The notes below the pieces were generated by a model. It saw only the letters and a list, made by a program, of their open reading frames with translations. It was not told the DNA's origin and did not search any database. Shown here piece after piece: positions 9,182-17,269 of a stretch of DNA of 64,000 nt. Made by a program: the position numbers and the translations under genes. The DNA comes from Pannonibacter sp051860505 (lineage in GTDB: Bacteria; Pseudomonadota; Alphaproteobacteria; Rhizobiales; Stappiaceae). The first letter of the stretch is position 1. Every line of letters starts with the position of its first letter. The DNA is taken from positions 81,105-145,104 of the forward strand of contig NZ_JBHYDX010000010.1 in assembly GCF_051860505.1 (NCBI RefSeq). The letters are read 5' to 3'.

Positions 9182-9208
9182 GAAGAGCCGGGGAGGCCCC
9201 GGCTCTTC
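9182..9208 (-). terminator. Hairpin between binding-protein and permease genes (likely attenuator)
   Basis: A perfect 12-bp stem, GAAGAGCCGGGG and CCCCGGCTCTTC, with a 3-base loop, 16 bases after the binding-protein stop. The minus-strand sequence that follows (CGTCTTGACC) has no proper U tract, so partial termination or 3'-end protection of the binding-protein message is more likely than full termination. It would yield more binding protein than membrane components. Confidence 0.65.
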
Positions 9209-9224
9209 GCAGTATCAGGCGTGC

Positions 9225-10328
9225 TTACTGGACGTTCGCGCCGACGACCTTGTCCCAACCGGAAACAACAGCTTCCTTGTTGGCGTTCTGCTCTTCGATG
9301 GTCGGGAAGTAAGCCTTCTCATACGGCTCGGCCGGCGGAAGGGCCTTCAGCAGTTCGTCAGAGATCTTGCCTTCCGCGACCATCTTGTTGAAGCGCGCGG
9401 TGTGGCAGTAGCCCTTGACGTAGCCATTCTGGCCTTCGTCGGAGAAGATGTGCTCCATCCAGAGCTTGGCAGCGTTCGGATGCGGTGCATAGGCGCTGAT
9501 GGCCTGGACGTAGACGCCGGCCAGGGTGCCCTTGGTCGGCACGGTCACTTCCACCGGCGGGTTGCCCTTCAGGCTGTCACGGGCGGACAGGGCGTTGTAG
9601 TCCCACATCACCATGATCGGCGTAGTGCCCTGGGCGAGCGTGCCAGCCTTGCCGATGACGGGCACGAAATTGCCCTTCTCGTTCAGTTCCTTGAAGAACT
9701 GCAGGCCAGCGGCCCCGGACTCGGTGCCAGCCTTGGCGCCAGCAGCCATGCCAGCGGACAGGACACCCAGGATGGCCTGGTTCGAGGCGCGCGGATCACC
9801 GGCGAGTGCGACCTGACCGGCGTATTCCGGCTTCAGGAGGTCTTCCCACTCCATCGGCGGGTTCTGCACGAGATCCTTGTTGGAGACGAAGGCCATGACG
9901 CCATAGTAGGCGCCGTAGAAATAGCCGTCAGCATCCTTGACGGCATCCGGGATCTCGTCCCAGACCGAAACCTTGTACGGCTGGATCAGGCCTTCTGCCT
10001 TGGCCTGCGGGCCGAAGGACAGACCAACGTCGAGAACGTCCGGAGCCTGCGGGCCGGTGTTGCCCTTGTTGGCGCGAACGGCTTCCAGTTCGTCGGCAGA
10101 GCCGGCGTCCGGGTTCAGTTCGTTGACGGTCAGGAACGGGTATTTTTCCTTGAAGGAGGCAATGATGCCGCCATAACCGCACCAGTCATGCGGCAGGGCG
10201 ATGGTGGTGAGCATGCCTTCCTTCTTGGCGCCTTCGATGAGCTCTTCCATCGACTGCGCAGAAGCGGCGGTGGCGCTGAACAGGACAGCGAGACTCGTCG
10301 TCGCTGCCAGAATTGTCTTGATGTTCAT
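9225..10328 (-). CDS. Periplasmic binding protein of the phosphonate-type ABC importer
   Basis: A 367-residue family 1 extracellular solute-binding protein. The signal peptide MNIKTILAATTSLAVLFSAT ends near ASA-Q (about residue 24). The mature part starts MEELIEGAKKEGMLTTIALPHDWCGYGG, typical of the Fe3+/phosphonate binding-protein group, and keeps the VMWDYNA and APHPNAAKLWMEHI stretches. The ATG has AGGAG seven bases upstream. The likely ligand is 2-aminoethylphosphonate or a related compound, inferred from the divergent degradation genes. First gene of the importer operon, preceded by PhoB-box-like repeats. Confidence 0.87.
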   Translation of the reverse strand: MNIKTILAATTSLAVLFSATAASAQSMEELIEGAKKEGMLTTIALPHDWCGYGGIIASFKEKYPFLTVNELNPDAGSADELEAVRANKGNTGPQAPDVLDVGLSFGPQAKAEGLIQPYKVSVWDEIPDAVKDADGYFYGAYYGVMAFVSNKDLVQNPPMEWEDLLKPEYAGQVALAGDPRASNQAILGVLSAGMAAGAKAGTESGAAGLQFFKELNEKGNFVPVIGKAGTLAQGTTPIMVMWDYNALSARDSLKGNPPVEVTVPTKGTLAGVYVQAISAYAPHPNAAKLWMEHIFSDEGQNGYVKGYCHTARFNKMVAEGKISDELLKALPPAEPYEKAYFPTIEEQNANKEAVVSGWDKVVGANVQ

Positions 10329-10654
10329 GCACTTCTCCTGGGTTACCCGATACGCGTGAATCGGTTCCTTGCAAAAATTCCCACGCATCCCCTCGCAACA
10401 GAAGATGCGGCCTCCCGGAATTTCGGCCGACGCATATGGACGGCCGGGCGAACCGGTTCCCTGGTCGCAGGTCGGCTTCGGCCTCACGAGCAAGCCTGTG
10501 CTGCCCGCTCCCGAACCCCGATCACGACAAACTGTGAAAGCGATCCTCATCGCCCTCGAAAACGCAGAAGGCCTTGTCCCGACCCTCGCACTCCGCAGAA
10601 AGCGCGATGGAAAGTCCTTGCCGAGCCCCTGCCCTGCGCCATTAGCCGATACAG

Positions 10655-10683
10655 ATGACACTTCGACTGCTTTTTTATGACAG
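10655..10683 (-). promoter_or_regulatory. PhoB-box-like repeat facing the importer operon
   Basis: Read on the minus strand it gives CTGTCAT, then AAGCAGT, then GTGTCAT, each starting exactly 11 bases after the last. The first and third units match the PhoB-box half-site CTGTCAT well; the middle one is poor. It lies about 330 bases before the binding-protein start, so a long leader or another promoter must be assumed. Confidence 0.45.
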
Positions 10684-10724
10684 TTTAATGAAGGGGCGCC
10701 ATCCTCAAAAGTTCCATCGTATAA

Positions 10725-10752
10725 ACGTCATAATAGCGTCATCCTGCGTCAA
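10725..10752 (+). promoter_or_regulatory. PhoB-box-like repeat facing the oxidoreductase-phnX operon
   Basis: The plus strand carries ACGTCAT-AATA-GCGTCAT, two 7-base units with exact 11-base spacing, then a third GCGTCAA ten bases on. The known PhoB box is two CTGTCAT-like units separated by 4 bases. It lies about 70-95 bases before the TTG start of the oxidoreductase, a normal place for PhoB activation under phosphate starvation. Confidence 0.5.
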
Positions 10753-10820
10753 GCATAGACACTATGGTCCGCTATTATGACAGCCGAATGTGACAATCTC
10801 CCCTTCCCTAAGGACATCCA

Positions 10821-11957
10821 TTGACCAAGTTCGATGTAGCGATCGTGGGCGCCGGTATCGTCGGCCTTGCCCATGCTCTTGCCGCCGCCCGGCGCGGTAA
10901 ATCCGTCGTTGTCCTCGACCGTGACGCCCAGGCCAATGGGGCGTCGATCCGCAATTTCGGTTTTGTGACCGTCAGCGGTCAGGAGGCCGGCGATTGCTGG
11001 CAGATGGCGCGCCGCGCCCGCGATGTATGGGCGGAAGTGGCGGCTGCCGCAGGCATCCCCGTCCTGCAACGTGGCATGGTCATGACGGCACGCCGGCCGG
11101 AAGCCGAGGCCGTGATCGATGCGTTCCTGGCCACGGAGATGGGCGCGCAGTGCCGCCGCCTGACCCTGCCCGAGGCTGCCGACCTTGTTCCGGCCCTGCG
11201 GCAGGACCGGCTGTCCGGCGTCCTGTATTCACCGCATGAACTCAGGGTCGAAAGCCGCCAGGCCCTTCCGCGCTTGGCAACCTGGCTTTCGGACGTTCAT
11301 GGCGTGACGTTTCGCTGGTCGACGTCCGTCACCAGCATCAATGCCCCACACCTGGAAACCTCACGTGGCCAGGTGATGGCCGAGAGCGTGATTGTCTGCC
11401 CGGGGGATGATTTCGTTTCCCTGTATCAGGAGCGGATCGGCGCTTACCGGCCGTTGCGTTGCAAGCTGCAGATGCTGCGTGTCGCTCCCGCAAGTCCGGT
11501 CGCCTTCAGGACCCCGGTCATGTCCGATCTCGGGCTTGCACGGTACAAGGGCTATGCGGACCTGCCGGAAGCATCCGCGCTGAAGACGCGTCTTGATAGC
11601 GAGCAGGGTGCACACCGGGACAACGGCATTCACCTGATCGTGGTGCAGTCGGCCGATGGCTCGCTGGTGGTCGGCGACAGTCACCATTACGCGCCAACGC
11701 CCGATCCCTTCGCACCCGTTGACGTGCGCGACCTGATCCTCGACGAAATGGATCAGGTGCTGGATCTGCCGGGCCGCACTATCCAGGAGCACTGGGTTGG
11801 CACCTATGCAAGCGCCGACGGCCGCTGGCGCTTCACCGATGCGCCCGATGACGCGACACGCATCGTTGTGGTCACCGCCGGCTGCGGCGCCTCCACTGCC
11901 TTTGCCATTGGCGAGGAAACCATCGCTTCCCTCTACGGACAGGATTTCAAGGCATGA
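10821..11957 (+). CDS. FAD-dependent oxidoreductase of the phosphonate-linked (TIGR03364-like) type
   Basis: A 378-residue DAO-fold flavoenzyme. The FAD site IVGAGIVGLAHALAAARRGKSVVVLDRD begins at about residue 8, and the second FAD-contact strand VIVCPGDDF is near 190-198. It starts at a TTG with AAGGA six bases upstream. It shares a 4-base overlap with phnX, so the product is expected to feed that enzyme. Family knowledge: such flavoenzymes near phnX oxidise aminoethylphosphonates (including N-methylated ones) to phosphonoacetaldehyde, standing in for or beside the PhnW transaminase, which is not present in this window. The exact substrate is inference. Confidence 0.82.
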   Translation: MTKFDVAIVGAGIVGLAHALAAARRGKSVVVLDRDAQANGASIRNFGFVTVSGQEAGDCWQMARRARDVWAEVAAAAGIPVLQRGMVMTARRPEAEAVIDAFLATEMGAQCRRLTLPEAADLVPALRQDRLSGVLYSPHELRVESRQALPRLATWLSDVHGVTFRWSTSVTSINAPHLETSRGQVMAESVIVCPGDDFVSLYQERIGAYRPLRCKLQMLRVAPASPVAFRTPVMSDLGLARYKGYADLPEASALKTRLDSEQGAHRDNGIHLIVVQSADGSLVVGDSHHYAPTPDPFAPVDVRDLILDEMDQVLDLPGRTIQEHWVGTYASADGRWRFTDAPDDATRIVVVTAGCGASTAFAIGEETIASLYGQDFKA

Positions 11958-12739
11958 GCAAGTTCAAGGCAGTGGTGTTCGACTGGGCCGGCACCGTGAT
12001 CGATTTCGGCTCCTTCGCCCCGATGGGCGTTTTCGTGAAGGCCTTCGAGAAATTCGGCGTCACGGCGAGCATCGCCGAGGCCCGGGCGCCGATGGGCATG
12101 GCCAAGTGGGATCATATCAAGACGATGATGACCGCCCCGGCTCTGGCCGAACGCTGGAAGGCCGCGCACGGGGCCTATCCGACCGACGTTGACGTCGACC
12201 GGGTCTACGAGGTCTTCGTGCCGATGAATGAGGAGGTCGTCGCCGATTTCGCCACGCTGGTCCCCGGCGCGAAGGAGGCGGTCGACACCTTGAGGGCACG
12301 CGGCCTGAAGATCGGCTCCACCACCGGCTATACCCGCTCGATCATGACCCGCGTCCTGCCTGTGGCGGCTGCGCAGGGCTATGCACCCGACAACCTCATC
12401 TGCGCTGACGAGGTCAAGGAAGGCCGCCCGAGCCCGCTCGGCATGTACCAGTGCTTCATCGATCTCGGTGTCCATCCGGCGTCTGCCGTCATCAAGGTCG
12501 ACGACACCGAGCCGGGCATCGGCGAAGGCGTCGCGGCGGGCTGCCTTACCGTCGGCGTCACCCTGTCGGGCAACATCGCCGGCCGCACGCCGGACGAGCT
12601 GGCAGCGCTTTCGCCGGACGAGATCGACGCCATCCGGGCTGAAGCCGGCGCACGCCTCAAAGCTGCCGGTGCCGATTATCTCATTGACACGGTGGCTGAT
12701 CTTCCGGCCCTGATCGAGCGTCTCGAAGCTGGCGCCTGA
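11954..12739 (+). CDS. phnX: Phosphonoacetaldehyde hydrolase (phosphonatase)
   Basis: A 261-residue HAD-superfamily enzyme that splits the C-P bond of phosphonoacetaldehyde to acetaldehyde and phosphate. The nucleophile motif is FDWAGTVIDFGS with Asp10; Ala12 replaces the usual second HAD Asp, as in known phosphonatases. Lys51 in APMGMAKWDHIK is the Schiff-base lysine of the cap domain, which defines this family. The motifs GSTTGYT and VDDTEPGIGEG follow in order. The ATG overlaps the TGA of the flavoenzyme gene (ATGA). Length matches the family. Confidence 0.95.
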   Translation: MSKFKAVVFDWAGTVIDFGSFAPMGVFVKAFEKFGVTASIAEARAPMGMAKWDHIKTMMTAPALAERWKAAHGAYPTDVDVDRVYEVFVPMNEEVVADFATLVPGAKEAVDTLRARGLKIGSTTGYTRSIMTRVLPVAAAQGYAPDNLICADEVKEGRPSPLGMYQCFIDLGVHPASAVIKVDDTEPGIGEGVAAGCLTVGVTLSGNIAGRTPDELAALSPDEIDAIRAEAGARLKAAGADYLIDTVADLPALIERLEAGA

Positions 12740-12803
12740 TACAGCTCTTCAAAGCGGCTGGAGCCTCGTCATCGCAACGCCGTTGTCTAGTGGGGGACGG
12801 AAC

Positions 12804-14336
12804 ATGAAGCCGAATGTTCTCCTGATCACCGCCGACCAGTGGCGCGGTGCGGCCCTTGGCTGCGCCGGTCACGGTGAAATCAAGACGCCGAACGTGGATG
12901 CGCTCGCCCGCGAGGGCGTGCTGTTCCGGCAGCATTTCGCCGGCGCGGCCCCCTGTTCCCCGGCGCGCGCGTGCCTCTACACCGGCCTTGCCCAGATGAA
13001 CAACCGGGTAACCCGCAACGGCACCCCGATGGACAACCGGCTCGACAACATCGCCCGGCTGGCCCGCCGGGCCGGTTACGACCCGACGCTGTTCGGCTAC
13101 ACGGACGTTTCGCCCGATCCGCGCACCCGGGACAGCCATGATCCCGACCTGACCACTTATGAGGGCGTCCTGCCAGGCTTCACGACCCGCGTGCTGCTGC
13201 CCGAGCACGAGAAGGCCTGGCTGTCCTGGCTGCGCCAGCGCGGCCACCGGATTGACGATCCGTCGAGGATCCATGTCCCCGTCGGCCATGCGCCGGGCGC
13301 CATTACCCGCGATGCGCCCGCCTACAGCGCCGACGAGACCCAGACCGCCTTCCTCACGGGCGAGTTCCTGCGCTGGCTGTCGGAGCGCGAGGGCGAGCGG
13401 CCGTGGTTTGCCCATATCTCGTTCCTGCGCCCGCATCCGCCCTTCGTGGTGCCCGCCCCCTACAACACCATGTACGACGCAAGCCCTGAGGGCTTCCTGC
13501 GGCCCGCCACCCGTGCGGAACAGGCTGATGTCCATCCTTATGTCGCCGCTGAACTCGCGCGCGTCGGGGCCGGACATTTCCTCGCCGGTGCGACCGGCGG
13601 CACAGATCAGTGGTCGGCAGAGGATCACGGCCTCATCCGCGCGATCTATCACGGCATGATCAGCGAAGTGGATGCGCAACTCGGTCGCCTGTTCGACGGG
13701 CTGAAGGCGGCGGGGACTTTTAACAACACGCTGATCATCTTCACCTCCGACCATGCCGAGCTGATGGGCGATCACTGGGGTTTCGGCAAGGGCGGCTTCT
13801 ACGACCAGAGCTATCACATCCCGCTCGTGGTCAAGTTGCCCGGCGCCGACAGGGCCCGAGGCAAGACCGTCACTGCCTTCACCAGCGCTTGCGACATCTT
13901 CCCGACGCTGGCTGATTATCTCGGCGCAGCACCCCTGACGGGGCCGGACGGCCAATCTCTGCGGCCCTTCCTCGAAGGACGGGAGCCTCAGCGCTGGCGT
14001 GATGCGGTGGTGTGGGAGTTCGACTTCCGCGACATCGGCCAGCGACAGCATGAGGCCCATTTCAGCTTGCCGTCGCGCGCCCTCGCCCTGACCGTGATCC
14101 GGGACGACAGGTTCAAATACGTCCACTTTGCCGGCGGCCTGCCACCGCTTCTGTTCGACATGGCGAATGATCCGGGCGAATTGCGCAATCTGGCCGCCGA
14201 CCCGGCCTCGCAGTCCACCCGCCTGGCCTATGCCGAACGACTGCTCGACTGGCGCACCCAGCATCTGGACCAGACGCTCGCCTACACCGAACTGACGGCG
14301 CAGGGGCCCGTTTCGCGTCCTTTCGACGACAGCTAG
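12804..14336 (+). CDS. Phosphonate monoester hydrolase-like sulfatase-superfamily enzyme
   Basis: A 510-residue alkaline phosphatase/sulfatase-fold hydrolase. The N-terminus MKPNVLLITADQWRG supplies the metal Asp. Cys51 in APCSPARACLYTG fits the C-x-P-x-R signature that is converted to formylglycine. FTSDHAELMGDHWGFGKGG carries further metal ligands, and the C-terminal YVHFAGGLPPLLFDMANDP stretch resembles Rhizobium phosphonate monoester hydrolase (about 514 residues). It would release phosphonates or phosphate from diesters and feed the phosphonate genes just upstream (64-base gap). A true sulfatase is less likely. A TTG seven codons upstream is an alternative start, but the ATG has GGGGGA upstream. 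Confidence 0.82.
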   Translation: MKPNVLLITADQWRGAALGCAGHGEIKTPNVDALAREGVLFRQHFAGAAPCSPARACLYTGLAQMNNRVTRNGTPMDNRLDNIARLARRAGYDPTLFGYTDVSPDPRTRDSHDPDLTTYEGVLPGFTTRVLLPEHEKAWLSWLRQRGHRIDDPSRIHVPVGHAPGAITRDAPAYSADETQTAFLTGEFLRWLSEREGERPWFAHISFLRPHPPFVVPAPYNTMYDASPEGFLRPATRAEQADVHPYVAAELARVGAGHFLAGATGGTDQWSAEDHGLIRAIYHGMISEVDAQLGRLFDGLKAAGTFNNTLIIFTSDHAELMGDHWGFGKGGFYDQSYHIPLVVKLPGADRARGKTVTAFTSACDIFPTLADYLGAAPLTGPDGQSLRPFLEGREPQRWRDAVVWEFDFRDIGQRQHEAHFSLPSRALALTVIRDDRFKYVHFAGGLPPLLFDMANDPGELRNLAADPASQSTRLAYAERLLDWRTQHLDQTLAYTELTAQGPVSRPFDDS

Positions 14337-14495
14337 ACAAGGACCCCAAACACCACCCTGCACCATTTTTCCGCGCTCAGGCAGCAGAACCTCGCGCTGC
14401 AATGAAGGGGACCTGCCGCAAGAGCGGTTGATTTTTCCGTCTAAGGCATTGCCATAGCTTCAATATTTTAGAGATGCATCCCTGATGCGCATTGC

Positions 14496-14516
14496 GCTGC
14501 ACAATTAGCGTGCAGC
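14496..14516. promoter_or_regulatory. Inverted repeat upstream of the NMT1-type importer operon
   Basis: GCTGCAC and GTGCAGC are separated by 7 bases, 76 bases before the binding-protein start, in an AT-rich stretch (14425-14530). The layout suits a dimeric regulator, but no regulator gene adjoins it. Candidate operator only. Confidence 0.35.
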
Positions 14517-14591
14517 ATATTTCCTGCTTGCTGCCTGTGCATTTCAACGTCACTCTGCTGTGAAACCTCATAAAAACCAGAGGGGAACAGC

Positions 14592-15602
14592 ATGCGGCGT
14601 CTTATCGGACTGGCACTGGGCCTGGCGCTTTCCGCGTCATCGGCTCTTGCTGCCACTGAAATCAAATTCACACTCGACTGGAAGTTCGAGGGCCCGGCGG
14701 CTCCGTTCTTCATTGCGCTCGACAAGGGGTATTTTGCCGCCGAAGGGCTGGATGTCACCATCGACACCGGCGCTGGCTCGCGCGAGTCGATCCCGCGCGT
14801 TGCCACCGGCGCCTACCAGATGGGCTTCGGCGACATCAACTCGCTGATCCAGTTGATGGACACCCAGCCTGACCTGAAGGTCAAGGCTGTTTTGATGGCC
14901 TATGAACGGCCACCGATTGCCGTCATCGGCCGCAAGAGCCTTGGCATCACTGACGATCCGAAGTCGCTGGAAGGCAAGAAGCTTGGCGCGCCTCCCCCGG
15001 ATGCCGCCTTCGGCCAGTGGCCGGCCTTCGCCAAGGTCGCCGGCCTCGATACCTCGACAATCACCATCGAGAATGTCGGCTTCCCCGTGCGCGAGCCAAT
15101 GCTGGCCCAGGGTCAGGTCGACGCGATCTTCGGCTTCTCCTTCTCCTCGGTGATCAACCTCAAGGCCCAGGGCGTGGCGGAAGACGACATCGCGCTTATC
15201 ATGATGGCCGAGAAGGGTCTCGACCTGTACGGCAACGTCGTCATGGTCAACACCGACTTTGCCGCCGCCAATCCGGACGCCGTCAAGGGCTTCGTCAAGG
15301 CGCTGACCAAGGGCTATCTCGACGCGATTGCCGATCCAGCGGCCGCAATCCCGCATGTCATGAAGCGGAATGAGGTGTTGAACGAGGCTGTCGAAATCGA
15401 ACGCCTGAAAATGGCGGTCGCCCAGTCCATCGCCACCCCGGCGGTGAAGGCCAACGGTTTCGGCGGCGTCGACATGGCCAAGCTCACCAAGTCGATGGAA
15501 TACTTGCAGACCTCGATGGGCGTCAGCGCAACACCGCCGGCTGCCGAGAAGGTCTTCGACCCGAGCTATCTGCCGCCCGTCGCAGAGCGCACCGTCAAGT
15601 AA
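14592..15602 (+). CDS. NMT1/THI5-like ABC transporter substrate-binding protein
   Basis: A 336-residue periplasmic binding protein of the SsuA/ThiY/TauA group. The signal peptide MRRLIGLALGLALSASSALA (cut near residue 20) is followed by IKFTLDWKFEGPAAPFFIALDKGYFAAEGLDV, the hallmark of the family. The hinge and second lobe (GAPPPDAAFGQWPAFAKVAG; NTDFAAANPDAVKGFVKAL) follow in the usual order. AGGGGA lies before the ATG. Candidate ligands in this family are pyrimidines, sulfonates, nitrate and aromatic compounds; none is indicated here. First gene of a three-gene importer. Confidence 0.86.
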   Translation: MRRLIGLALGLALSASSALAATEIKFTLDWKFEGPAAPFFIALDKGYFAAEGLDVTIDTGAGSRESIPRVATGAYQMGFGDINSLIQLMDTQPDLKVKAVLMAYERPPIAVIGRKSLGITDDPKSLEGKKLGAPPPDAAFGQWPAFAKVAGLDTSTITIENVGFPVREPMLAQGQVDAIFGFSFSSVINLKAQGVAEDDIALIMMAEKGLDLYGNVVMVNTDFAAANPDAVKGFVKALTKGYLDAIADPAAAIPHVMKRNEVLNEAVEIERLKMAVAQSIATPAVKANGFGGVDMAKLTKSMEYLQTSMGVSATPPAAEKVFDPSYLPPVAERTVK

Positions 15603-15619
15603 CAACTCACAGGTCCTAC

Positions 15620-15660
15620 CCTCCCGGTCTGCCCAAGGGCGCCGGGAGGGGCTTTTTTTT
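15620..15660 (+). terminator. Attenuating terminator between binding-protein and ATPase genes
   Basis: A 9-bp stem, CCCTCCCGG (15620-15628) and CCGGGAGGG (15643-15651), then GC and seven Ts. It is a classical intrinsic terminator placed 18 bases after the binding-protein stop and 28 bases before the GTG of the ATPase. Read-through would allow low expression of the ATPase and permease while the binding protein stays abundant. Confidence 0.85.
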
Positions 15661-15688
15661 GACTTTTGTAGACCCGACTGGAGGGGCT

Positions 15689-16480
15689 GTGACCGGATTT
15701 GTCGACTTGCGGGACATTCGGCTGACCTATGGCGGCACTGCCGATGGGACGCTGGCGCTGGATGGCCTGAGCATGGCCGTTCGAAAGGGAGAGTTTGCAG
15801 CCGTGGTCGGCCCGTCCGGCTGCGGCAAATCCACCCTGATGAAGCTGGCGACGGGGCTGATGCGCCCCCAGGCCGGCACCGTCGAGGTGGCGGGCAAGGA
15901 AGTTTCAGGCCCAGTCTCCATCGCCGGCATGGCATTCCAGAACCCCTCGATGCTGCCCTGGCGCACGACGCTGGACAACGTCATGCTGCCGCTTGAAATC
16001 GTCCAGCCACATCGCAGCCGCCTGAAACGCGAACGCACAGCCTACCTGAAGAAGGCTGAGGACCTGCTGGCCCTTGTCGGCCTCAAGGGTTTCGGTCAAA
16101 AGTTCCCCTGGCAACTCTCCGGCGGCATGCAGCAGCGGGCCAACCTCTGCCGTGCCCTGGTGCATGATCCGGCCCTCCTGATGCTGGACGAGCCCTTTGG
16201 CGCGCTCGATGCCTTTACCCGCGAGGAACTGTGGCAGGTGATGCGTGACCTGCATGCGGAAAAGGGCTTCACCACCATTCTGGTCACCCATGACCTGCGC
16301 GAAGCCGTCTATCTTGCCGACCGCGTTTTCGTCATGAGCGCCCGGCCCGGCCGAGTGATCATGGAACGCAGCATCGATTTCCCCCGTCCGCGCCCCATCG
16401 ATCTGACCTATGAGGGCGGCTTCAACGACATCGTGCATGAATTGCGCGGCTATATTGCAGAAGCGAGGGCGGCAGCATGA
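15689..16480 (+). CDS. ABC transporter ATP-binding protein (SsuB/TauB-like)
   Basis: A 263-residue ATPase. Walker A is GPSGCGKST (residues 41-49), the Q-loop is AFQNPSMLPW, the signature is LSGGMQQRANLCRAL, Walker B ends LMLDEPFGALD, and the switch His is in LVTHDLREA. The start chosen is a GTG with GGAGGGG five bases upstream; the frame is open back to a TTG inside the terminator U tract, which is not a credible start. Its end overlaps the permease ATG by 4 bases. Works with the flanking binding protein and permease. Confidence 0.9.
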   Translation: MTGFVDLRDIRLTYGGTADGTLALDGLSMAVRKGEFAAVVGPSGCGKSTLMKLATGLMRPQAGTVEVAGKEVSGPVSIAGMAFQNPSMLPWRTTLDNVMLPLEIVQPHRSRLKRERTAYLKKAEDLLALVGLKGFGQKFPWQLSGGMQQRANLCRALVHDPALLMLDEPFGALDAFTREELWQVMRDLHAEKGFTTILVTHDLREAVYLADRVFVMSARPGRVIMERSIDFPRPRPIDLTYEGGFNDIVHELRGYIAEARAAA

Positions 16481-17244
16481 ACGACCGCTGGATCAAGGCT
16501 GCTCCGTTTCTCTGGACGTTCGGGCTTTTTGCCATCTGGCAACTGGCTGTCGCAGCTCTCAAGCTGCCGGTTTACATCCTGCCGGCACCGACCGACATTG
16601 CCGTTGCCATCTATCAGTACTGGCCGGCGATCTGGAAGAACTCGCTGCAGACGCTGTTTACCACCGTCCTTGGCTTTGGCCTTGCCGTCGTCGGCGGCCT
16701 CCTGCTGGGCCTGGCCGTCGGCTGGAGCCGCGCGATCTATGCAGGGCTTTACCCCCTGATGATTGGCTTCAACTCGGTGCCGAAGGTGGCCGTGGTGCCG
16801 ATCCTGGTCATCTGGTTCGGCATCGGCACGGTGCCTGCAGTGCTCACAGCGTTCCTGATCGCCTTCTTCCCCATCGTCGTGAATGTCGCCACCGGCCTTG
16901 CCACCATCGAGCCGGAAATGGAGGACGTGCTGCGGGCGCTGGGGGCCAGGAAGCTCGACATCATGCTCAAGGTCGGCATCCCCCGCTCGATGCCCTATTT
17001 CTTCGGCTCGCTGAAGATCGCCATCACGCTTGCCTTCGTCGGCTCGGTGATCTCCGAGAACGTGGCCGCCAACTCCGGCTTGGGCCACATGATGCTGGCG
17101 GCGCAGTCGCAGTTCAACGTGCCGCTGGTCTGGGCCGGCCTCGTCGCCCTCGCTGTCCTCGGCATCGTCATGTATGCGCTGATGGCGCTTCTGGAAATGC
17201 GGATGACCGGCTGGGCCCATCGCTCCGGCATGAACCGGGCGTAA
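16477..17244 (+). CDS. ABC transporter permease (SsuC/TauC-like)
   Basis: A 255-residue inner-membrane permease with six membrane segments, the first at about residues 10-28. The cytoplasmic docking loop MEDVLRALGARKLDIMLKVGIP (about 148-169) and the SVPKVAVVPILVIWFGIG segment are typical of sulfonate/nitrate/taurine-type permeases. Translationally coupled to the ATPase gene by a 4-base overlap. It is the last gene of the operon, followed by a large inverted repeat (copy A). Ligand unknown. Confidence 0.9.
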   Translation: MNDRWIKAAPFLWTFGLFAIWQLAVAALKLPVYILPAPTDIAVAIYQYWPAIWKNSLQTLFTTVLGFGLAVVGGLLLGLAVGWSRAIYAGLYPLMIGFNSVPKVAVVPILVIWFGIGTVPAVLTAFLIAFFPIVVNVATGLATIEPEMEDVLRALGARKLDIMLKVGIPRSMPYFFGSLKIAITLAFVGSVISENVAANSGLGHMMLAAQSQFNVPLVWAGLVALAVLGIVMYALMALLEMRMTGWAHRSGMNRA

Positions 17245-17269
17245 GAACATAGGGAGTTGCCACCTGCGC

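Larger units (their letters stand above)
10329..10820. promoter_or_regulatory. 492-base divergent control region of the phosphonate genes
   Basis: Separates the importer operon (minus) from the oxidoreductase-phnX operon (plus). The half nearest the importer (about 10380-10650) is high-GC with overlapping open frames but nothing that looks like a gene. The half nearest the plus operon (10650-10800) is AT-rich and holds several GTCAT-core repeats with near 11-base spacing, described separately. A 10-bp inverted repeat GTCATAATAG/CTATTATGAC lies at 10727-10736 and 10772-10781. Confidence 0.65.
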
